A stretch of DNA of 64,000 nucleotides from Tubulanus polymorphus (lineage: Eukaryota > Nemertea > Palaeonemertea > Tubulaniformes > Tubulanidae). Shown here piece after piece: positions 1 to 15,000 of this stretch; position 1 is the stretch's first letter; each line of letters begins with the position of its first letter. The notes below the pieces were generated by a model, which did no database searches, was not told the origin of the DNA, and was given only the letters and a program-made list of their open reading frames with translations. The DNA lies in NCBI RefSeq assembly GCF_964204645.1, contig NC_134031.1, positions 868,001-932,000 of the forward strand, read 5' to 3'. The position numbers and the translations under genes are program-made.

Positions 1-49
1 GGAACGTACTGTCATCGAGGACCGAATTATGCTAAATGCTGTCGTGAAA
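1..49 (+). CDS. AGRN: agrin, partial exon at left edge
   Basis: Frame 1 reads [16 protein letters not shown], followed by a consensus donor (GTATGT at 50) in phase 1. That phase matches the next exon at 1031. The Cys pairs suggest a small Cys-rich extracellular segment between the last upstream Kazal unit and the YGCC motif. The exon is cut by the window edge and is too short to assign on its own. Confidence 0.5.
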
Positions 50-3000
50 GTATGTCATCATGTATGTGTCTAAATCAACCGCTGGTTTGTTGTTTTTTGT
101 TCAAAATTTTGTTTCATCAATTTCTTTAATCATTTTCGTCGTTTTATTTTTTCGAACGTTTTATTTCTCAAACAGGAAATCTCTTCATTGTATTACATAG
201 AATCCTTACACTAAGAATCATGAGTCTGAAGTGTTCCATCGAGTGAATTAATGCGGGTTGTAATTCGAGGAAAAATAAAAATATTAATATCAACGTTTTG
301 ACCAAATCTTGATACTCATCTTCAGGAATACATGTACTGTTTGTTGAAATAAAATAATAAGATAATTAGATCCAAAAGACATTATGTGCTTCATAATCTT
401 TTTGAAATTTTAATATTCCTGAAGAAGACTGTTAGGATAAAGTCGAAATGTTGAATTAGTCTAGTCTAGGTAATATTTCGGACTCTGTTTTATTCAAAGT
501 GTGCGATTTGATATCATCTTTAGACCACGGACTCAAATCGTTTCATCAATGTTTGCTCTTCATTCTGTGTCTTACGCCTTGTCTCCATCATTCATGTTAT
601 TTCACGTAGACTTTTAAAATCAAAAAATATTCGCATTATTTAATTAAAACACGCGACTATTTCTGTCACTTGTTTCACGGTTCGTGTATCATTTATTTCT
701 TCTGCATTTTTATGATTTTATTTTGATTGATATTGAATGAATTTTAATAATTTATTAATCCGAAATAATGTCACATTTTGCACATTCTCTTGCACTCGAC
801 CTTGAGTTTGTTAATGTTTGTGAAACCCTCGCGCACAAGTCTTAACCATTTATTGATGATGCACAGAAATAAATGTCATTGTGTGGTTTTAAAAATTAGA
901 CAAATCTCTTATGATATAATGATTATGTAAATCTAGTATACGAAAGCCTTTGGGTTTATTTGAATATCGATTCTACACGAAATTAGAATTAGAAATTTCA
1001 AAATGATAATCCGTTATTTCTAATTTTCAGACGAACCGACGAAGACTTGTGAAGACAGTAAATACGGCTGTTGTCCGGATAAACTAACCCCAGCGCCCGG
1101 AATAAACGGCGCCGGTTGCCCGAGTAAGTCTCACTTAATCCTGAAACAGCTCTCTCAGACCCTAAAAAATTAAATCTCGAGAGTTTAAGAACTAACGTTT
1201 CCGAGTAGGTATCTGGAAATGAATGAACTCGTCCGCTTACCTTTGAGGTCAAGGTCAAACTTATCCACATACATTTTCATTTTTCACCTATTTCAGGAAT
1301 GAATCGAATTGTTTTTTTTTCGCTTCGTGCAAATAGTTCTAGTTTTTTTGTTAAGATAAACAGGAGTGCTTTTTATTTTTAATGGATTTTATCCTATAAT
1401 ACATGCTGCATGTCAGTAATAGTTGCTGATTAGTTTATTTCATTTTCGTTTTATCAAATTATTGCTGCATCTTGCTCGATTATAACAAATATATTTCACC
1501 AACAATCACCAGAACTCAGTTCCCCATTTCTGGGTTGAATTTGACTCTGGAGTCGAATCCGAAAAACACAAGGCGAACATTTTAGATCCAGTTTTTGTTA
1601 TACAAAAAAATATTGTTGACATATTTTGGCGGTAATCCATGTTCCTTCATCAGAATAAATGATTGCCGTTTTGTTTACTATTGACACTCGTGACTTTTTC
1701 ATTGAATAAGTTAATTTTCAATAAGTTTGAGTCAAATTTAACCAGAAAATTGGGAACTGGGTCCCGGCTATATATAAGTATATCGATTTTTAATTATTTC
1801 TCTATGAACTATACAGACGTGTGCCATTGTAATAAACTTGGATCGTTAAGAAACGTGTGCGTCCCGAGCACGAGACAATGTCACTGTAAACCAGGTGTCG
1901 GCGGTAAACAGTGTAACCGATGTAAAGTGCAATATTGGGGCATGCATAAAATAGCCGAGGGCAACAGTGGATGTATCCGTAAGTATCAGTGACCTCTTCT
2001 CAATATATTGTATCTTTATCTTAAAACGTGTAAGCGCGTAGTGCTGTGTTATAGGTTAAGTTGATTAATCAGAAATCTCGAAGAATTTGAGAATCAGTTC
2101 AGACAATCAAACATGTTTAACACTCATTTAGCTGATGAAGCTACATGTACGAATAGCTTCCAGTAGCGAAAGCTCGTAATTTCTAGATAGAATCGTCAAC
2201 CTTTAAACTACAGCCAGTTTTTGATGTGATTTGATACCAGGTTATCCGGGCTCCTCTAAAGCTTTTCTCGATATCATTGATCTCTTCGGCTGAATTTTTT
2301 ATCTAGGCCAGTTTGAGTACTAACCTCGGTTCTTAAACAGTTAACTCGATATTTCCTCATTAATTAAGGTATTATGTTTTGCAGCCTGTAATTGTAACAT
2401 GTTCGGATCAGTTAGAGATGACTGTGAACAGATGACTGGTAGATGTATGTGCAAGAAGAACATACACGGAATGAAATGTAACCGTTGTCCGGACGGGACG
2501 ATTCTCGGTCCTGGAGGCTGCAGCTCTGGTATGTCATTTTTCCTTCGTAAAATTTTTCCCGGTTTGAATTTCTCCTGAAACATACAAAAAAAAGGCAAAA
2601 ATGAGAATAACCCGAGGTCTTGAAAATGCCTATAGGATTTGGACAGATATTTTCATACATGTATATAATACTTTTGTCAGATCTTCAGTCTAAACTCGGT
2701 AAGTTTAAATCGATTCACGGGGAATTATCATTAGCTTAATATCATATTACACGACTGTGTTAGAAACAGAAATATCACGAATCATTGACAGGATCTAGTT
2801 TCACAGTCACGAGTGAACACACTCGACGTCAATATTTCTTGTTATTGAATGTTTACGATAGATTCAGATATTTGTCATCCGAATCAGTTCCGCGAATGAA
2901 TAATTGGATCACGTGACTAAAGAGCGACCTCTATCGACGCTTTTTTGCATCAAAATAGGAAAAATGGATTTGAAAGATTTCAAGTTAATTGCTATACTGT

Positions 3001-6000
3001 GTAATTAGATCCTGATTCCTATCATTAGAGATATTACATAGAGTTTAATTTTTGACTAACGTATTCAATTTTTTTTTAAATGATCAACATAGATTCGTGT
3101 ATAGACCTCACATCTCATGCACTGACACAAAAACAGTCGTCTGTCTAAAGAGCACGATATTCCGAAAATGGTGTCGGTTGTTTTTAAGGTGGTGGAATAA
3201 TGAATATATTTGCAACTTGGCGATGCTCATAATTTCATTTTCAACGTTTTATTTTGAATTTTATAAGGATTCAATTTTCATCGATTAAGATATTTTCTGT
3301 AGCATCAGAAATGTGCATTTATATACGTATTGAATCTGATAGGTAAACGGAGTTTTGAAGTTGAGCCGTAACGAGAATGAATTCAACCGTACATAGAACA
3401 CCATGAATAAATTCACAATTCATTCAGAGTAATTTCAACTATCTACATATCTATATATTTGTTAATAGACAGATGTTTATTTGTAAAACCGCGATCACAT
3501 GCCAAGTGCTTGATCAAGTGTTTGACCTGAGCTAGGTATTTTGGACTGGGCCTAATTGTAGCACGGTCAAATTATTTCGACTGGTTCCGGAAGTGACTCG
3601 CCTCGCTTGCAACAGCACCGTTTTGATAGCATTTTAGCAAGGAGTGATTGTTACGTGTGAACACGCTCTTTTATAAAGTACAGGCTAAATTTGACTCAGG
3701 TCTGATCCGGGCAAAAACGTCTCCATGTGATCAATTTGACTTGGGTCCAAGTCCGGACCAGTTTGACCAGTTCACGTGTGATCGCGGTAAATTCATGTAC
3801 CTATGTTTCACGCACATTTCTGTGATCAGTGTTAGAGGAAAGATCACGCATTCTCCTTTCATTCTTTTCTTCCTCTTCATTTTTCTCACATCGTTTGTAG
3901 GTCCCTCACCTGTCACGTGCCATAAAGTACAGTGTTTCCATGGCAGCAAATGCCAAGTAGAAAACGGACGCGCCAAATGTTTATGTTTGTTTGAATGTGA
4001 TGACCGCGAGGGGGCGCTCGTTTGCGGGTCGAATAAGGAGACGTATGGCGGACTGTGTAGTCTCCAGTTCGAGGCTTGCCGTCTGCAAGAGGAGATAACC
4101 GTTGAGCATTATGGCGCTTGTTCAGGTAAATTTGAAAACAGCTCTAAAATGATTGTTTGGAGGTTTCGGTCATTCAGACCATAAAACTGTTAGGGAATTT
4201 ACCAGGGCTGTTCTTATAGACCGTTTATTGGAACCAGTTCTACAGTAGTTGATAAATTTGACTGTAGACTGTTGAGATCAATGTTTCAACCCGACGTCAA
4301 ATCTAAATCGAGAAACGTAGAGCTGGTTCCAGACCACCAGTGCCCATTCTCCCGAAACATCGAGTTGGGTTCGAATCCCCCGTAATGAGAATTTATTTTT
4401 GATGGAGTATTAATTACGAGCTGTCTGTTAAACCATGCTGGCTGTGTAGGTATGTTTACTATTTGGCGCAAACGTAAGTATAGAGAAGAAATGGTAGCAA
4501 TTTTTAAGTGAATTAGGTATATGTGTTCATTGATACTGGACCTAATAAATACATGAACTAACACAAAAATTAAATGAAAAACACGTAATTAAAAGTTGCT
4601 ATCGTAAACAGAAATATTCAAGAAAACTTTTTCATTCAATCGATGTTTTTCAGGATTATCATCACAACGCATCAATATAATAAATTCTCTATATGGTAAT
4701 TTTTGATATTTTTACAAATTAATGTATTTTATCATCATTTTATTCACCCGAAGTTCAATCAATTTCGAATCGCGAAGTGTGACAGTGTTTGAACGTATGG
4801 ATGAGAGTGAAGTGTGAATTCGGAATCTTGTTGCTACAAAATCTTAGCTTTACAACAAGATCATCACTCTGCTATTTTTCAATTTTCAATATTTCATTAT
4901 TTCATCGTTATTGAATTCTAATATAAACATTAGTCAAACAAAGGAAAGTTATAATCTTTTATTTCAGAAAATTTTCTTGAATCCAGGAAGCACTTCCTGC
5001 ATGTACACAAATATTTTGAATGATGTTTTTGTTCCGAAAAAAATCTATTACAAAAAATAAAAGTCTCCTCCATATCCAATTCAAAGGAATAAACTAGGAA
5101 ATAAGATTATACCAAAAACTCGAGGATTTCAACTTTTCATATACACTTAAAAGTAACTAGAATAGCAACTAGCAATTCTAATATCATTCTAGTAAAATCA
5201 ACAAAACCGTAAGCCGCAGCTTCTGTGTATTTCGAGTATTGAATGATGAACTTTTTGCACTTTACAGATAAATACTATGGACCGACTCCATCTCCGTCGA
5301 GATCGCGTAAAACAACCAGACATATTCATATATCAGCTCCTAAAACAACCCGACATGTCCTAACACCAACAGAAAAACCAAAATCGCGTAAGTGTCTTGA
5401 ATCTCTATTTCAAAAATATTCAATATAATTTACTTGTTAATTAGATATTTTGTTTTAAGAAGGTTTTTTTGCCCGCATGTTAATTTTACTTTTTGGGTTA
5501 ATCGAGAAATAGAATTTTAGGCGGATTCATTTTAGAGAATATATTTTTCATGTTGTCGTGAATCGTCATTTAAATGGATACGGATCCTTTTCTATAATTG
5601 AACGGCATGAGAAGCTGCTGTGCGGCGCATCTCTTCCAGCTCTTGTATTCGTAATGTTGTAATTTTCACTGATTTACAGCCGCCTGTCGCCTGCCGCCAC
5701 CAACCGTCGTTTCAGTTTAACCGAAAATATTTTCAAAATTTGAAAATTGCCTGCTGTATATGTATATGTTGTTGTGTTTGTCTTGTCGTAGATAAAAAAC
5801 GAAAATGGAAAGGTAAAAAGAAGAAAGGCGGTAAAGTAATTAGTGATCGGCTCCAGGGGGATGAGGGTATGTAAGGCGTTGAACGATTGATCACTAGCAC
5901 TGTAAACAGTAAACTGCCTTCTACCTCCACGCTTTCCTTAACCATCAACAACATTATGTATTCAGTTGAAAATTTCATAGCGTTTCGACGGCGAAAAAAT

Positions 6001-9000
6001 GCCTCATTTGCATATGCAAATGCGGCGAGAATTTTATCGATTGTGAGGTCTTTGTTTTTGCAACAAGTGCAGGAGGCTTGCAAAACATTACATAAAAGAT
6101 AGAGGGACCCGCGTCAAAATTTCTTGGTTAAATTTGACCATGCAAAAGTTTTAAATGCTGCAATAGCATTATCTTGACTCAGAGTCAACTCTTAACACGA
6201 TTAGGGAACCGGGTCCAGGAGAATTACATCAAATATGCCGTCGGTGACATGAAAAGGCACAGAGCTGCCAGACCTGGATAATATGTTTCAACGCTATCAA
6301 ATTTTCACGTACCTCTCAGTTTGGAGAAAACCTAGAAAACCAAATCGGGTTTCGTGTTTAGAACCGTGTGCATTTTTAACGAGGGAAATGGCTCGATTAT
6401 ATTCCGGTTAGCACCATTAGATACTAACGACATTTATTTCAGAACGAGGTGAGATAACACGCACTTCCAATGAAACATTCATGGACATTTTAATGGCCTA
6501 TGGGTGTAGTTTCGTGAAATGGTTTAATCAGGGGCGGATCCAGGGGCATGTTGTGACCATGTCGACCAATAAAAAGGGCATACATTCTTAATTTAGGGTG
6601 GAAAGGCATATCAGCAAAATTTTTGAAATTTTACTATCATTTTAGAGCTTTCTGAGCATCTATGAGAGGCATTTAGTCAAGAAACATAAGTTACATATTT
6701 AGGAAAAATAACTTATGTGTATCTCACGAGGTTACAACGGCTAATTTTCATACAGAGAAAAAATTAAAGGGCACTTTAAAATTCCGACCGTGTCGGGCGG
6801 CACGGTCGACACGGTCTGATCCGCCCCTGGTTTAATTGCGGCCGTCTCTGACAATATGAAGTACCAAAAAGCAATAAAATTTCGCGAAGCTTCACCCTGA
6901 GCGCCGTTTACTCGACTGTGGTCACAAATTGATAAAATTTGGTACAATAGTTACAACAAGGAGCACGGTATTTTGAGAAACTGGGCTGAACTTTCAAAGT
7001 CTTAAATTGGACCCGAAAACTGTTCCAGATTTTTGAAAATGCAGCCCAGGATTTCGTAGTACAATTCCCAAACCCTGTTGCCGGTAGCAACTCCCGATAA
7101 CCATCATTACTGTAGCAACTAACAACCACATGTTAGTTTTCCGTTTATAGAGGGCACTCTCTTTACAATCAGACTGGAATGAATTATTCAAAATGCGTTC
7201 GGTATTTCTTAAAGAAATTTGTGACGAAAACACGAAAAGCGCTTCTCTAAAAACGGTTTATGTTTTATTCCTTATTTTTATCCGGTGATTGGGAAAATTT
7301 ACATTCCTTACGTTAGAATGTAGTTTATATTAGCAATAAAACTTCATTTGCAACGTCAGAGTTATCGGAATCATTGTCATATCGTTGATGAGAATTAATT
7401 CCCTCTTTTCTGCGATCTCCGATCTTATTAACGGATTATTTCACATAAAGATCCCTGAATCTACCGAACTCTACAGTAAGAAATGCTCAATTTTTGGATA
7501 GCTGATGGGACAGAATCTGACCGTACGCTTTGAGAGCGATATCTCAGTTGACAAACATGTGCGAATGCAAAGTTGCAAATCGACATTTTTTGCGACAGAA
7601 AATAAGAGCGATTCGCGGTTGTCCAGCTGGTGGCGCCGCCGTTGAGCTCATTGGCAACCAACCAGTCAGAACCGTGGAGGCACCTCAGACATAAAGTTAA
7701 CATTCAACATCTAATCAGTTAATCTCCCTGAGTTAAACAGTTATCTCTTGGGACTTGGGCAGAGTCTACTGTATTTCGATAAGACGTAGGGTATTGATTG
7801 TGAATTATGACGATAAGATCAATGTCTACGATCGAAAAGTTTATTTCCGATAACTCACGCATGCAAGGCATCCAACCCTACCTACCCGACCCCGCATAAC
7901 ATCATGTATATAATATTACTCTTAAAAATCATGTTTAATTCTAACAGGAAAAGTTGGTGGCTCGTGTTTAGTCAACGACGATTGTTTAGCTCCAAATACT
8001 CATTGTAAATGGGGTCGTTGCGAATGTAACGGAGATTACTTCAAATCGACTGATTTAAGATTCTGCTATCCCGGTAAACATATCTGATCTCCTATCGTCA
8101 CTCGTGTCGATACCGAGCGGTCTCAACGCAGACTATTCTCTCTCCTGCGATATTGAGGCAGTAATTACAGGGCGTTTGAGGCCGCGATGTATCGAATGAA
8201 AACATCTACAATCAATATCGGTCGTAAAATCTTAATTCTGGCTCCCAGGTTATGATTTGATTCGAGAGCAGTTAGAAAACTGAAAATGAACTTCACACTT
8301 AAACTCGACTGAACTGGGAATTCCATATTTGCGGAACGGGACCCTAATTTTCATATCGGGTACTATTCAATTAGATTCACACAAATTGGCAGAATAGACA
8401 GCACGGTCTTGTGTCGTAATGATGATGTATTTACTATGTCGTGCAATGAAACGATAAATAGTGAATACAGTGGCGCTGACTGACAGACGGACAACAGACT
8501 GATCATTTTATTGCATGTTAAAACATCAAACAGTTTTTATGATCGATGATTTCTATTTGTATGATTTGAATGATATCTGTCTGTTATTTTTTACTGATAT
8601 GATTGACACCGACTTTGATTATTTAATCACGTGACGTTGAGATATCGAATATTTTGTCTGTGATCGATTTGATGAATTTCAACATCGCAAAAACATTGTT
8701 TCATAGTGTGTTACGAATTTATCAATCGTAAACATTGAGCCGGATGCGACTTTCTGATCTAACATTACAAATTACAGATCAAACACGTAGTCAACTTCAA
8801 ATATCACGTGGAAATAAAAGACTTAATTCGAAAGGCCTCAATAAATCACATTTTATGCCCCCCACGGCGCTTCCGTAGCGAAGGACCGATATTGATTGTA
8901 GATACTATTGGCTATTCCACGGAGATTCTTTGCTGCATCGTCAACTCCTAAAACGCTTTATTACTGACACATTATATTTTAGATGTTTAACACATTATTG

Positions 9001-12000
9001 TTATTGTATATTTACGGTTGCACTTTGTGTGAGTTTTCATTTTACATGTAATATATCATCATTTAACGTGTATTGGGTGTAAATTGTAAAAATGGTTGCT
9101 GTTTCAGTCGGCGTGTATCACATCTTAAAGTAAAAAAAAACTTCTTGAACTTGTTTTCTGATTTCCGTGTCACTGAGTATCACTATTTAAACATTGATGT
9201 GCCTTTTTTTGTTCTGCATACTGAATAAATCGACAAACGGTATAATCTGAATGTTGGGCAATCTACTCTGTGCGGGGGAGTTACGTTTGTCATAAATTCA
9301 ATGAAATGTGATTTCTAATTTTGATTTCTCTCTGCGCATGAGTTGTTTCTTTAGTCACGTGTATCTTGTTATCACAGCAACCTGACATGACTGATGTCAC
9401 TTCCGGTGTCCTTGACACTTCTATCCCATGACGTAACGCATGCATGAAGGTTTCCACTTATATTCTGTTTAAGAATTCTAATTAAGAAACATATTTTATA
9501 TTGTAGCTGCAGCGGTGAAAGTTCCTCAGTTCTCTGGCTCTAGTTTCATGGAGTTGACAATGATGCCGATGCCTAATCGTGACATCGAAGTTCAGATGGA
9601 ATTTCGCTCGTTGAATAACGATGGAATACTGTTATATTGCGGTAAAATGGCGAACGGTCGAGGAGATTTTATATCACTGGCAGTACGAAACGGTTATGTA
9701 GAATTCAGGTATAAACCGCCGTCCTTATCCGGACACTAGTGAAATTCCCTGCACTAAGCACATTACTTATATGTATATATCAGACCCTGTAGTTTATGTC
9801 AATTGATTCGTTGTATAATAATTCCTACATTCAAAGAAACACTTTGCTCTTATTTCTATGAGCCATTTACACATTAAAGGGAATGGCTCGTAGCATTTGA
9901 GTTAAAATCTCTAAATCCTCGTACAATTTTATTCTTCTACTAATAAAGACAGCCACGTCTTGTCAATGAAAACCAACAGAAGAGTTGTTTTCGTTGATTC
10001 GTTATGAAACTTGTTACATATATTACCTGGTATGATTATTTCAGATTCAATTTGGGAACAGGGGCAGCCGTGATAATCAGCCAAAATAGAATAATACTGA
10101 ATCACTATCATCGTATACTCGCAAAACGACACGGACAAACCGGAAGTTTACAGTTAGACGATGACCTTGAGAAGACGGGACAAAGTCAAGGCAGTGCCCT
10201 CTCGATGAACATCGAGGAACCATTTTATATGGGTTTCGTTCCTAACGCGACAGACAGGTATGTATGTATAAAAATTGATTTGGTCATTTAATTTTCGAAG
10301 AATCCGTTAAGATGTCAGTTTGTTTTCTGTTATTTTGATAGGATTATGGGCGATATTGGAGTCAGTGTTGGTTTAGTCGGATGTATACAGAGTTTAACGG
10401 TTTCAAGTCGTAAAGGATCGAAATCTTATAATTTCTACTATCCGGGATCCCCTGACGTCATTAAAGCCCATAAAATAGGTAGGTATCAGCGGTGGCGGCA
10501 CTAGTGAAGCTATGATATCCTCCTCACGTGTGCTGATTGGTATCACGTCATCTTAATCAGATAAAACCTGCAACAGAATTCAACATTTCCCTAATCCGTT
10601 AATAACCGAATACTGCTTATAACATCTCTTTTGATTGCTTCACTTTCCGACCTGTAACAACCTGTTATTAACTAATAACTACCTTTACCCGCTGATAATT
10701 CGGATAATATCCCCGCAAGTTAATTCTGGGTTGTAAAAATGCTGACACTTGCTGAAAGTCATTAATTTGTAACCAAGGATCCAGTTCTACAGTTTGAGTT
10801 TTAAGTTTAATTCTTAGGAGGGAAACTGCTTGGTATACTGGCACGACTATGGAACTGACTCAGTCGTACTGTCGAGATTTGACTCTAAAAGTGGTCTTAA
10901 AGTCTGGTCTTAAGTTGTCAGATAAGCTATAGAACTGAGTTGGTCCTAGACCGGTCTTAGACATTACTGTGTTACTGGATCCAGGTTTATTACCTGCACT
11001 GCTTTATTTCTCTCCTGCTGCGTTTCTAACCAATGAGTTATATATTAATGCATCTATGAATTCTATCGCGTTCAATAATTTACTAAATTTACGAATAAAG
11101 ATTGAGATAATCTCCTGATTGAGCCTAAAACGCGTTATTGGTCACGATAGATTATTTACGATTAGTCCGAATCCGGAGAATTACCGATAAGAATCCAGAG
11201 CTCAGATCCACGGTTATCAAACAGTTAGGATTTGACTCGAGGGTTTAAACATCTGTGGAACTGGGCCCTGAACCAACGCCCAAACTCGAACGCGATAGAA
11301 TACGTGAATTTATTTATATACTGATATCATCATTACTATTATCATCATAATAATCATTATGAAACCGAGCACGCATTAACCCTTTGCTCCTCACTCCCTC
11401 TCACGCAGCGGAATGTGGACATACTCCATGCAGTAGTTTACCCTGTCAAAATGGCGGACTATGTCTAGTTATTGATACTGATACATTTGAATGCATCTGC
11501 GATCAAAACTTCGAAGGTACGTGTATGTTATATGTGTGGACTACTATCACGTGACGTGGCGAGTTTTTGTCATGGTAAAGGTCGCCATTAAGTAACTTAA
11601 ATCGAATTTAGTGGAATTTCAGTGGAACTTAACAAAACTGGCTATACTCTAAATTCTAAATGAGTTCATATAGAGTCATGGTTTATCTGTAGATGGTAAA
11701 CACTGAAGACGGTAACTTCATCAGGTAATGACTCACTCATTTACCTGATGAATCTACCATCTTGGAGTAATCATTGTCAAATGATTACTCAAAGCTACTA
11801 TGAAGCTACAACGTACTATAAGCACGTGGTGCTTGTTATGTCTAAAACAAGTCAGTAAACCTGACTTCCAGGTCTTAATCGTGTTTACTGATTTGACACC
11901 TGGGTCTAGTTCCACAGTTCTGAGTTAAGATTTGACTCAAAGTTTACTCATTGAAAATGAACAAACTTTAACTCTAACTCGCAACCCGTGGATCTGGATC

Positions 12001-15000
12001 CTGGTTACTATGGCACATCTTCGACTATTTAGGCGTTTGAACATTTCTCCGGATGATATTAAAGAGTTTCCGTGTATGAATATTCCAGGTCCACTTTGCT
12101 CTAAAGGAGTTAATCCTTGTTCGACGAATCCGTGTCCAGTCGGCACAACGTGTGTCCTACAACCGAATAGTAAATTCGTTTGCAGACCAGGTAATAACAT
12201 AAAACACCGATTATAACGAGAAAATGAAGATAATCCAAGAAAAACTTGCCTCAAATCTTTTGTATGAATTTGTTTCTTCATTAGATAATTTGCAGTACGA
12301 TCGACATTTTATACCCGAATTTCACGGAGATTCCTACATCGAATATAAATATTCAGCCAGTGCCTATACGAATATCACTTTTGAAGTATGGTTCATATCT
12401 ACGCAACCAAATGGTAAGTATTATATAAAAACGAACAGATCTCGTGGAATGGAAACAAAAAATAGTTATTAGTAGAAGTCGATAATAGATCGATAAGATT
12501 AAAATCCACCATATGCAAAGTCAAAAGATTAAAAACGATATTCATTTTATCAGGAATCGAAATAGAAAATTAAACAGCACTATGTTTTGGGCTCTCTCCC
12601 TCTCCCTCTCTCTCTCTCTCTCTCTAGTTACCATCGTCAGGTGCGAAGAAAATAACGGGGTTTATAGTTAGACTGCCTCCAGAAGCAGTAACTAATATCC
12701 ACAAAATAAATAACATGGTTTGCGCCTGTTTTAACGAACCCCTTTTGGTTAGATAACTGACTATAATTTACTTTCAAAAGACTCGAAACGGAATGAAGTT
12801 GAAACGTATGATGTGCTGGTTTTGTTTTAGGTTTATTGTTATATAACGGTCAAGGAACAGAAGGAAGAGGAGATTTCATCTCATTAAACATCATTGATAG
12901 ATACATTCACTTTAGATTCAATTTAGGCAGTGGCGCGGCCGATATTGTGTAAGTACCCCCGCCGAATGGAATCAGTTGATATATCTAAAATGGGTTCAGT
13001 GGTTAGTATTAGTAGCAATTCATTTGCAAGGGAATCAAATTTGTTTTTTACATTAATTGTCATTCATTCCTCATAGTACAAACTCCTAGGTTTCATTAAG
13101 CATATAAAATATTTAAAAGGCAAAAAACCAAAATAACGTTGGAATTATTGGTTAAACTGAACCAAGTTCTGTTTAAAGTCGCCTGATTTCTTGTCCTAAT
13201 TTCGCACTCTATCTTTTAACAGGAGCGAAGAGAAAATCAAGTTAAATCACTGGTATAAAGTAACTGCTGAAAGACGTAGAAAGCACGGTTTCCTAATCAT
13301 CAATGGCGCCAACCCGATCAGGGGTAAAGCACCGGTACGTATATACACCAATAGGGGGCGATACTGTACGGCATTTCTATGACCTTCACCTCTAACGTAA
13401 CGGATATCTCTTCTATCTCTTTTATCGCTGGTCATACGTGTAAACGATATAAACCGTTATTTTCATCTAATAATTTGCATAATTTATGTGCGTTTCATAT
13501 TCAAATCTATATATGAGACTATGGTGTAATTCAATTTTAGGGTCATAAAATAAGACGTCATAGGGGCGCGTCTAAACGCAAGGTATCAATAAAATACTTG
13601 CTGCTTTGTATCTCCACCAATACGCTATACTGATTGATATCTATATAATCACGTGTCTTTCTTAAAAACCACCTCAGCTGCCAGAGTCGACTCTTCAACA
13701 AATCATCGTGCACCGATCAATTTCTATCTCGCCGCCATCTTTAAATTCTTCAGTTTTTGTCGTCATATTGATGTTGTTTTCATATAAACCGCCAGGGGTC
13801 ACTACGTTAGATACGGAAGCATCCCTGGGATTCTTTGATTGTTTAAAGAGATTTCAATATCTCAGAGTTACATTTGACTCTTGAGTTGAAATTGATTTGC
13901 AAATGTTTGAAATTTTCAGAACAAATCTCAGAATTTCTTGCTCTACCAATGAGTCCCTGGGGGAAGCTTCCATTGATATGTAAAAACCATCTTCTACTCC
14001 ACAAAACACATGTTAATTTCAGGTCGATTTTTGTTTTGACGATTCAAAGCTTGTCACACACCATATCTGCAAAATCCAATATGGAATTTTATTTAATTTT
14101 TCTAATTATACTATCGTACTAGGCACCGAGACAAGGCTTCATCTTAGATCGAAGTTTAGAGTATAGTTATTTCTGATATTATATTTTTTCAATGTTAGCA
14201 CACTACTTTATTATGTGTTTCACAATAGCTATTGTTTACATACGGGTGTGTGGACTGTATGCAAATCGGCGTTAAATTATGCAGAATACTATAGCAACAG
14301 TCACGCCCACCGCTAGTTCTAACAACTGAGCTCAGGTATTCGTGTACTATTTTGAAATTCCGGTCAGCCATTGATAAATATTTGGATATGAGAATTTAGT
14401 TATCTCTACCGGAGCCATCCCTCCCTCACTGGCGCTCACTCGCAATTATTCGGATGTTCGCTTGTTCGGATGTCCCCAGCTTGTGTATCTGCTATATTTC
14501 AGTTTTGGTTAAATTGATTGTTATTCTAATTTTTAGGGTGATTTGATCTCATTAAATCTCGATCAGCCGTTGTTGATTGGTGGATTCAGTGACGCTAGGA
14601 TCATTAACCCTTTGTCCGGTGTGACGACAGGCTTGCGAGGTGCTGTACAACGGGTAAGTTACAAAAACTTGGAGGGTCGTTTTATTCACTTCATAAGTGT
14701 TGGAAAACGCGGTGTACTAATATAGCGTAGTCAAGTCGAAAAAGCACTTTGCTCTCGAACCAAAAGGGCCAAATGAATGTTCTGAACGAGAGACTTATAT
14801 TAACATCTTATGCTCTTTATTTAAGTTGTTGATAAATGGTGAATATATCGAAAGATTGATGGAAACCGCTGTTTCCGTGCATAAGATAACGCCATACGAC
14901 GGTCCTCCCTGTGACAATAATCCTTGTCTTAATGGCGGAAAATGTTACGCAGTTTTCAACAGGGCCAAATGTGATTGTCCCCTGCAGTATGGTGGACGCC

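Noticed and set aside
6443-6448. Six-base exon candidate between TTATTTCAG and GTGAGA
   Set aside because: The splice-like words occur by chance often in AT-rich introns, and nothing supports a six-base agrin exon here.
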